From NCBI GenBank assembly GCA_965249775.1, contig OZ252253.1, forward strand, positions 4,278,001 through 4,342,000: a stretch of 64,000 bases of DNA, in the 5' to 3' direction. A program made the translations under genes and the position numbers. This DNA is from UBA822 sp965249775. Its GTDB lineage: Bacteria > Gemmatimonadota > Gemmatimonadetes > Longimicrobiales > Gaopeijiaceae. The notes under the pieces are model-generated. The model saw only the letters and a list, made by a program, of their open reading frames with translations. It searched no databases and was not told the DNA's origin. Of this stretch, positions 58,751 through 64,000 are shown piece after piece (position 1 is the stretch's first letter; every line of letters begins with the position of its first letter).

Positions 58751-59514
58751 TGGCCGAGTTACACGAACTTCGCCCGGCCGCCGGGTCTCATCAGAGCGCC
58801 AAGCGCAAGGGCCGAGGTCCCGGCTCCGGAAAAGGCAAGACCGCCGGACGTGGCCAGGATGGTCAAAAATCCCGAAGTGGTGGCTCGATTCGGCCGGGTT
58901 TCGAAGGCGGCCAAATGCCTCTGCAGCGCCGCATTCCGAAGCGCGGGTTCACGCCCCGGAAGCGGAGAGTCTACCAGATCGTGAACGTGGGGGATCTGGT
59001 CCGCGTGGAGGGCACCACGGTCAACGCTCAAACGCTGAGGGACGCGGGTCTGATCCGCTCTATGGAGGGCCTGATCAAGGTGCTCGCCACGGGAGAGTTG
59101 AGCCAGGCGTACTCGGTGGAGGCGCACAGGTTCAGTGGGCGCGCGGTCGCGAAGATCGAGGCAGCGGGCGGGACCGTCACCCCTCTGGGTCCGGTGGTAG
59201 TAGCGGCGGAGCCTGCGGTAGAGGCAGAGGAAGAGACAGAGGCAGCCCCAGAGCAAGCTCCAGAGGCGGCGACGGAAGCGGATCCGCCTGAGGTTAAGGC
59301 AGAAGCGGAGGCCGAGGCAGAAGCCGAGCCAGAAGCAGAAGCCGCGTCAGAAGCCGAGCCAGAAGCAGAAGCCGCGTCAGAAGCAGAAGCGGAGCCGGAA
59401 GTAGAAGCGGAGCCGGAAGTAGAAGCCGAGCCAGAAGTAGAAGCGGAGCTAGAGGAAGAAGCGGAGCTAGAGGAAGAAGCGGAGCTAGAGGAAGAAGAGG
59501 AGGACAATGGCTAA
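58750..59514 (+). CDS. rplO: 50S ribosomal protein L15 with ~95-residue acidic repeat tail
   Basis: 254 residues; ordinary L15 is about 145-150. The first ~155 residues are normal (KRKGRGPGSGKGKTAGRGQD, GFEGGQMPLQRRIPKRGF, AVAKIEAAGGTVTPL). The rest is Glu/Ala repeats: EAEAEPEAEAASEAEP, EPEVEA and finally EEEAELEEEAEL. Its last eight bases overlap secY. The tail is strongly acidic like those of L10 and L29. Confidence 0.94.
   Translation: MAELHELRPAAGSHQSAKRKGRGPGSGKGKTAGRGQDGQKSRSGGSIRPGFEGGQMPLQRRIPKRGFTPRKRRVYQIVNVGDLVRVEGTTVNAQTLRDAGLIRSMEGLIKVLATGELSQAYSVEAHRFSGRAVAKIEAAGGTVTPLGPVVVAAEPAVEAEEETEAAPEQAPEAATEADPPEVKAEAEAEAEAEPEAEAASEAEPEAEAASEAEAEPEVEAEPEVEAEPEVEAELEEEAELEEEAELEEEEEDNG
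59220..59505 (+). repeat. In-frame repeats forming the L15 tail
   Basis: Units such as GAAGCAGAAGCCGCGTCAGA, GCGGAGCCGGAAGTAGAA and GCGGAGCTAGAGGAAGAA recur two to three times each, head to tail. The last one runs up to the secY start. Confidence 0.88.
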
Positions 59515-60823
59515 CCCGATTCCGAATCTCTTCCGGGTTCCGGAGCTCAAAGAGAAGATTCTCTTCACGCTGTTCATCCTGCTGATCTATCGGGTCGGTG
59601 CGCACATCACCGTGCCTGGCGTAGATGTGGGAATCCTGCGGGAGCAGTTCGGAGCGCTCCAGGGCGGAATCCTGGGCATCTACGATATGTTCGTGGGTGG
59701 GGGCCTGAGCCGGGCTACGATCTTGGCCCTCGGGATCATGCCGTATATCTCGGCGAGTATCATGTTTCAATTGCTGGCTGCAGTCTTCCCGACCGTGGAA
59801 AAGCTGCAGAAAGAGGGCGAGGACGGCCGGCAGAAGCTGACTCAGTGGACCCGCTACACGACGGTAATCCTGAGTGCTATCCAGGGCTTCAGCTACGCCG
59901 CCTTCCTCAACAGCACGGGGGCCGTTCGGGATCCCGGGTTCCTCTTCAACCTGACGACGACCGTGACCCTCACGGTAGGCGCGATTTTCGTGATGTGGCT
60001 CGGTGAGCAGATCACCGAGCGCGGGATCGGCAACGGAATGTCGCTGCTGATCTTCTTCTCGATCATCGAGGGCTTTCCGGCCGCGGTGGCGAGGACGTGG
60101 GAGTCGTTCACCTCGGGGCAGATTACGATCTTCGCCCTGGTCATGCTGGTGATCACTCTGGTGGTGATTACCGCGGCCGTGGTGGCGATGACGATGGGCG
60201 CTCGCAAGATTCCCGTGCAGATTCCGCGGAAGGTGGTAGGGCGCGGGCGGATCCGTGAAGGCCAGAAGAGCTTCGTTCCCCTTCGCGTCAATTCGGCCGG
60301 CGTCATGCCGATCATTTTCGCTCAGTCCTTCATCGTGGTACCGGGGACGGCCGCACAGATTTTCGGTGGACAGACCGGGGGATTCCTAGATATTCTCGCG
60401 GACATGTTTCAACCCGGCCCGATTTACTACATCACGTACGGTCTGCTGATCGTGTTTTTCACGTACTTCTACACGGCCATCATCTTTAACCCGGTCGATC
60501 TGGCCGAGAACCTCAAGAAACAAGGGGCCTTCATCCCGGGAGTGAAGCCCGGGGCCCGGACGGCCGAGTACATCGACCGGGTCCTGACCCGCGTCACACT
60601 TCCCGGGTCGATCTATCTGGCGCTCATTGCCTTGGTGCCTTTCTGGATCTTCAGCCTCTTCGGCATCTCGACGTTCTTTTTCGGGGGTACGGGCCTGCTG
60701 ATCGTTGTGGGCGTAGGACTCGATACGGTCCAACAGGCCCAGCAACACCTCTTGCTGCGCCACTATGACGGGTTCATGAAGAAGGGACGTGTGAAAATGC
60801 GTGGTCGGTCCCGCTACGTATAG
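59507..60823 (+). CDS. secY: Protein translocase subunit SecY
   Basis: 438 residues, ten transmembrane helices. LIYRVGAHITVPGVDVGILR at the start, GIMPYISASIMFQLL, the RGIGNGMSLLIFFSIIEGFP plug-proximal loop, and LLLRHYDGFMKKGRVKMRGR at the C terminus. With SecE (26593) it forms the Sec channel used by several exported proteins of this window. Confidence 0.98.
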   Translation: MANPIPNLFRVPELKEKILFTLFILLIYRVGAHITVPGVDVGILREQFGALQGGILGIYDMFVGGGLSRATILALGIMPYISASIMFQLLAAVFPTVEKLQKEGEDGRQKLTQWTRYTTVILSAIQGFSYAAFLNSTGAVRDPGFLFNLTTTVTLTVGAIFVMWLGEQITERGIGNGMSLLIFFSIIEGFPAAVARTWESFTSGQITIFALVMLVITLVVITAAVVAMTMGARKIPVQIPRKVVGRGRIREGQKSFVPLRVNSAGVMPIIFAQSFIVVPGTAAQIFGGQTGGFLDILADMFQPGPIYYITYGLLIVFFTYFYTAIIFNPVDLAENLKKQGAFIPGVKPGARTAEYIDRVLTRVTLPGSIYLALIALVPFWIFSLFGISTFFFGGTGLLIVVGVGLDTVQQAQQHLLLRHYDGFMKKGRVKMRGRSRYV

Positions 60824-60859
60824 TGGGTTGAGAAGGCTGTTCTCGGAGAGGACTCCACC

Positions 60860-61513
60860 ATGTACTTGATCCTCATAGGCCCTCCGGGCGTCGGCAAGGG
60901 CACGCAGGGAGTACTGCTTTCTGATACGACGGGATGGGAGAGGGTGGTTACGGGCGATCTTCTGCGGGTGGCGAAGGACGCCGGCACCCCCTTGGGGCAG
61001 CAGGCGCAGCAGTACATGACCGCTGGTGAGCTCGTACCCGATCAACTCATCATCAAGATGGTGGAGGAAAAACTGGCCACCCTCCCCGACGGAGCCGGCG
61101 TGATCTTCGACGGCTTTCCCAGAACCGCGGCACAAGCCTCAGCGTTCAACATGATGCTGCAGGCTCTTGGTCGCGCCATCGACCGGGTCGTGGTTCTCGA
61201 GGCGCGCGACGAAGTGCTCAGTGAGAGGATCTCCGGTCGCCGCTCCTGCCTCTCGTGCGGGTCTGTGTACAATACGGTCCTCGCTCCGCCCCAGCGGGAG
61301 GGCGTGTGTGACAACGACGGGAATCCCCTGTTCCACCGTGCCGATGATCAGGCGGACACGGTTCAGAATCGGCTCAACGTCTACCACCGAGAGACGGAGC
61401 CCCTGATTGCCTACTACGAGGGGAGCAAGGCTGTCGTGCACCATGTCCCGAGCGAGGAGGGCCCAGCCGAGGTCCAAGGCAAGGTCCGCGAAGCTTTGGG
61501 CTTGGGTGCCTAG
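60860..61513 (+). CDS. adk: Adenylate kinase, zinc-type LID
   Basis: 217 residues. P loop GPPGVGKGTQ, then FDGFPRTAAQASAF. The LID holds Cys130, Cys133, Cys150 and Asp153, the same numbering as the structural zinc site of Bacillus adenylate kinases. Balances AMP, ADP and ATP. Standard place between secY and map. Confidence 0.97.
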   Translation: MYLILIGPPGVGKGTQGVLLSDTTGWERVVTGDLLRVAKDAGTPLGQQAQQYMTAGELVPDQLIIKMVEEKLATLPDGAGVIFDGFPRTAAQASAFNMMLQALGRAIDRVVVLEARDEVLSERISGRRSCLSCGSVYNTVLAPPQREGVCDNDGNPLFHRADDQADTVQNRLNVYHRETEPLIAYYEGSKAVVHHVPSEEGPAEVQGKVREALGLGA

Positions 61514-61540
61514 AGGCCGGAAGGCTGCTGAAGGAGTACG

Positions 61541-62311
61541 ATGATCCACCTGAAGACTCCCGAAGAGATCGACACGATTGCGCGGGGCGGTGCGATCATC
61601 GCCGATTTTCTGGTCGCGGTGCGTCCACGGATTCAACCCGGGATCTCCACCTTGGAGCTCGATGGGTTCGCCGACGAGTTCATCCGTGCCCATGCCGGCG
61701 CGGTGCCCGCGTTCAAGGGCCTGTACGGTTTTCCCGGAAGCGTCTGCACATCCTTGAATGAGGAGGTCGTCCACGGTATTCCCAAGGCCGACCGGACCCT
61801 GCAGGAAGGGGACATCATCTCGATCGACGTGGGGGTGAAGTTGGACGGCTGGTGCTCCGACTCTGCCTGGACCTTTCCGGTCGGTGAGATCGAAGAGAGC
61901 ACGCGGCACCTGATGGAGGTGACGGAAGATGCTCTCGACCGTGCGGTGTCGGCTACGGTTCTCGAGGGTTTTGTGGGTGACATCGGTGCGGCCGTCGTGA
62001 CGAGGGTCGAGGGGACTGGTCTCAGCATAATCAGGGATCTGGTGGGGCACGGGGTGGGGCGCGAAGTGCACGAAGAACCCCAGGTGCCGAACTTTGGCGT
62101 TTCTGGTACGGGGCCGGCCCTGCGGGAAGGCATGGTGTTGGCGATTGAGCCGATGCTGTCCTGCGGGACGTTCGAGATCCAGTGTCTCGACGATCGCTGG
62201 ACGGTGGTTACGCGAGATGCGACTCGGACAGCCCACTTCGAGCACACCGTGGCGGTGACCGCTGCTGGCCCTCGAGTCCTCACGGCAGCCCCAGCGGAGG
62301 CTCCGGCCTGA
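61541..62311 (+). CDS. map: Methionine aminopeptidase, type I
   Basis: 256 residues; removes the initiator Met. Metal ligands are visible in DIISIDVGVKLDGWCSDSAW (Asp pair), GHGVGREVHEEP (His), LAIEPMLS (Glu) and a late Glu after TAHFEHT. No N-terminal SH3-type extension. infA is not found downstream. Confidence 0.97.
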   Translation: MIHLKTPEEIDTIARGGAIIADFLVAVRPRIQPGISTLELDGFADEFIRAHAGAVPAFKGLYGFPGSVCTSLNEEVVHGIPKADRTLQEGDIISIDVGVKLDGWCSDSAWTFPVGEIEESTRHLMEVTEDALDRAVSATVLEGFVGDIGAAVVTRVEGTGLSIIRDLVGHGVGREVHEEPQVPNFGVSGTGPALREGMVLAIEPMLSCGTFEIQCLDDRWTVVTRDATRTAHFEHTVAVTAAGPRVLTAAPAEAPA

Positions 62312-62409
62312 TCGTTCATTCTGCGGGCAAGCGAAAGACGAGGCTCCTCTCCCAATTTCGGCCGTGCCTTGAGAGTAATCAATCGTTCCACTATCATTAT
62401 CTGCTCTGC

Positions 62410-62415
62410 TATAAA
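62410..62415 (+). promoter_or_regulatory. Candidate -10 element before rpmJ
   Basis: TATAAA lies 20 bases before the rpmJ ATG in the 124-base gap that would normally hold infA. A -35 match is weak (TTCCAC, 18 bases upstream). It could allow rpmJ-rpsM-rpsK-rpsD its own transcription. Confidence 0.3.
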
Positions 62416-62435
62416 CGTGCGTCAGGGTGCTGAAA

Positions 62436-62552
62436 ATGAAGGTGCGTAGTAGCGTCAAACCGATGTGTGAAAACTGCAAAATCGTCCGGCGCAAGGGAGT
62501 CGTACGGGTGATCTGTAGTCGTAACCCCAGGCATAAACAACGCCAGGGGTAA
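62436..62552 (+). CDS. rpmJ: 50S ribosomal protein L36
   Basis: 38 residues, MKVRSSVKPMCENCKIVRRK, with zinc ligands Cys11, Cys14, Cys27 and His33. The zinc-binding form, in its conserved place before rpsM. Short enough to be missed by ordinary length cut-offs. Confidence 0.95.
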   Translation: MKVRSSVKPMCENCKIVRRKGVVRVICSRNPRHKQRQG

Positions 62553-62663
62553 CCTGGCATGCAACGCCCCTGGTGCGTCTCGGGGGCGTCTGCGTAACCC
62601 GTTGGTATGAATAGGTTTGCCCCCGAAATAGCGGGCCTACCAGGGAACTGAGAAGAAGGCCGT

Positions 62664-63044
62664 ATGGCACGAATCGCCGGTGTGGATCTTCCGAAGGAGA
62701 AGCGGATCGAGGTCGCTTTGACCTACCTATACGGTATCGGTCCGTCGCGCTCGCGAGTGATCCTCGAGCACACCGGTGTGGATCCGGATCGACGTGCGGT
62801 CGATCTCACCGATGACGACGTGAACAAGCTGCGTCAGGAAATCGAGGGGAACTACAAGATCGAGGGCGCCCTGCGCACCGAAGTGTCCATGAATATCAAG
62901 CGTCTCATGGACATCGGTTGCTACCGGGGTCTCCGGCATCGACGCGGCCTTCCCGTGCGGGGGCAGCGCACCCACACGAACGCTCGAACCCACAAGGGTC
63001 AACGACGTGCGATCGCCGGTAAGAAGGTGGCTCCGAAGAAGTGA
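62664..63044 (+). CDS. rpsM: 30S ribosomal protein S13
   Basis: 126 residues. MARIAGVDLPKEKRIEVALT, YGIGPSRSRVILEHTGVDPD, and RGLRHRRGLPVRGQRTHTNA are standard. The 111-base gap after rpmJ has no gene. Confidence 0.97.
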   Translation: MARIAGVDLPKEKRIEVALTYLYGIGPSRSRVILEHTGVDPDRRAVDLTDDDVNKLRQEIEGNYKIEGALRTEVSMNIKRLMDIGCYRGLRHRRGLPVRGQRTHTNARTHKGQRRAIAGKKVAPKK

Positions 63045-63056
63045 GGACGTTAACGC

Positions 63057-63446
63057 GTGACTGATGAGAAAACGCCGCGCAAGCGGAGCAAGAAAGTCGT
63101 CGAGGCGGAAGGGGTCGCCCACATCAAGGCGACGTTCAACAATACTCTGATCACGATCACCGATAGAGTCGGAAATACGGTTGTGTGGGGGAGTGCCGGA
63201 AAGGCCGGTTTCAAGGGCTCCAAGAAGTCGACGCCCTTTGCCGCCACGGTAGCGGCGGAGCAGTGCGGCCGTGAGGCCGTCGCCCTGGGTGTCAGGCGGG
63301 TCGATGTACGCGTTCAGGGGCCAGGCTCCGGGCGGGAGTCGGCCATTTCAGCCCTGGCGGCCGCGGGAATCCAAATCAAGTCGATCCAGGACGTAACGCC
63401 GCTTCCTCACAATGGATGCCGCCCCCCGAAGAAGCGCCGGGTTTAA
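63057..63446 (+). CDS. rpsK: 30S ribosomal protein S11
   Basis: 129 residues from GTG 63057. AHIKATFNNTLITITDRVGN, SAGKAGFKGSKKSTPFAATV, VTPLPHNGCRPPKKRRV end. The stop lies inside a 14-bp duplicated unit. Confidence 0.97.
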   Translation: MTDEKTPRKRSKKVVEAEGVAHIKATFNNTLITITDRVGNTVVWGSAGKAGFKGSKKSTPFAATVAAEQCGREAVALGVRRVDVRVQGPGSGRESAISALAAAGIQIKSIQDVTPLPHNGCRPPKKRRV

Positions 63447-63465
63447 CAGGGGCCGGGTCTAACAG
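63436..63465 (+). repeat. Short tandem duplication spanning the rpsK stop
   Basis: GCCGGGTTTAACAG (63436-63449, contains the TAA) recurs as GCCGGGTCTAACAG at 63452-63465, 13 of 14 identical, period 16. Confidence 0.85.
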
Positions 63466-63473
63466 AGAACAGT

Positions 63474-64000
63474 ATGGCACGACACACCGGACCAGTTTGC
63501 CGACTCTGCCGCCGCGAGGGGCAGAAGCTCTTCTTGAAGGGGCAGAAGTGCTACACGGAGAAGTGCGCCATCGAGCGGCGCGCCTATCCGCCGGGTCAGC
63601 ACGGTCCCGCCCATGCACGAAGGCGCAAGCAATCCGACTATGCCGTCCAGCTTCGCGAGAAGCAGAAGGTGAAGAGGATTTACGGACTCCATGAAAGGCA
63701 GTTTCGGACGCTTTTCGAGCGGGCATCCGCACGGGATGGAATCACGGGCGAGAACATGCTGATTTCTCTGGAGACCCGTTTGGACAACGTGATTTTCCGG
63801 ATGGGCTTCGCACCGAGCCGCGGCGCCGCCCGGCAGCTCGTTCGGCACCGCCACGTCGAGATCAACGGGCGGGTCGTGGACGTACCGTCCTACCAGGTGG
63901 GTGCCGGAGACGAGGTAGCCATCAAAGCCAAGTCCAAGGACTTGGCCACGGTGCAGGGGAGCCTGGAGGCTCGAACCCGCCCGTCCTTGGTGGAGTGGCT
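63474..64000 (+). CDS. rpsD: 30S ribosomal protein S4, zinc-binding form (3' end outside window)
   Basis: About 175 residues are visible of ~205. MARHTGPVCRLCRREGQKLF starts it, with Cys9, Cys12, Cys26 and Cys31 as a zinc site (C+ form). The S4 RNA-binding domain follows: ISLETRLDNVIFRMGFAPSR, ARQLVRHRHVEINGRVVDVP. It follows rpsK in the alpha operon; rpoA and rplQ should lie beyond the window. The frame is open at 64000. Confidence 0.96.
   Translation, partial: MARHTGPVCRLCRREGQKLFLKGQKCYTEKCAIERRAYPPGQHGPAHARRRKQSDYAVQLREKQKVKRIYGLHERQFRTLFERASARDGITGENMLISLETRLDNVIFRMGFAPSRGAARQLVRHRHVEINGRVVDVPSYQVGAGDEVAIKAKSKDLATVQGSLEARTRPSLVEW

Overview
The window is 64 kb of a high-GC bacterial chromosome. 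It reads as a free-living Gram-negative-type bacterium. Exported proteins carry Sec, Tat or lipobox signals, and there are periplasmic cytochrome c-like proteins, a DUF1592/DUF1552 pair and a DUF4159 protein. Together with the ribosomal gene style this suggests Gemmatimonadota or a neighbouring phylum. That placement is an inference from gene content, not a phylogenetic result.

Layout. (1) 1-7574, plus strand: end of an unknown gene, pyrD-pyrF (last steps of UMP synthesis), a small exported protein, cysS, an AtoE-type short-chain fatty acid transporter, a secreted DUF1080 protein and a Tat-exported periplasmic binding protein. (2) 7601-24565, mixed strands: a two-gene cytochrome c/copper-monooxygenase-like unit, a small coiled-coil membrane protein, tRNA-Thr(TGT), an ankyrin-repeat exported protein divergent from a DUF1592-type cytochrome and its DUF1552 partner, a HEAT-repeat protein, a remnant of an XRE-type regulator, a DUF4159 protein, a membrane diguanylate cyclase, a saccharopine-dehydrogenase-like enzyme, a Tat lipoprotein and an M3 oligopeptidase. 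(3) 24708-38559: tRNA-Tyr, -Gly and -Thr, then tuf-rpmG-secE-nusG-rplKAJL-rpoBC. (4) 39131-44318: an accessory cassette inserted between rpoC and rpsL. (5) 44542-64000: rpsL-rpsG-fusA-tuf, then the S10/spc operon from rpsJ through secY-adk-map-rpmJ-rpsM-rpsK, ending inside rpsD. infA is not at its usual place between map and rpmJ.

The most interesting part is the accessory cassette. It encodes an HprK-related kinase, three tandem paralogous small proteins, a FliB/YkgJ-like Cys-cluster protein and a nucleotidyltransferase of the NTP_transf_5 type. Each small protein is a PqqD-like domain joined to an internal twin-arginine-type signal and a 10-cysteine, lysine-rich tail. The three tails keep an identical cysteine spacing. 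The simplest reading is an exported, ribosomally made, possibly modified Cys-rich peptide family whose recognition domain is fused in cis, together with candidate tailoring enzymes. No radical SAM, YcaO or dedicated exporter is present in the window.

Two further traits run through the window. Short tandem duplications (10-32 bp units) sit on or beside stop codons at seven or more gene ends. Several core proteins (RpoB, L10, L4, L29, S17, L15) carry low-complexity repeat insertions or tails, as if short-repeat expansion is frequent in this genome. The two tuf genes are identical over about 1,285 bp, and repetitive hairpin elements sit in the tuf, rpoC and tuf-rpsJ intergenic spaces.
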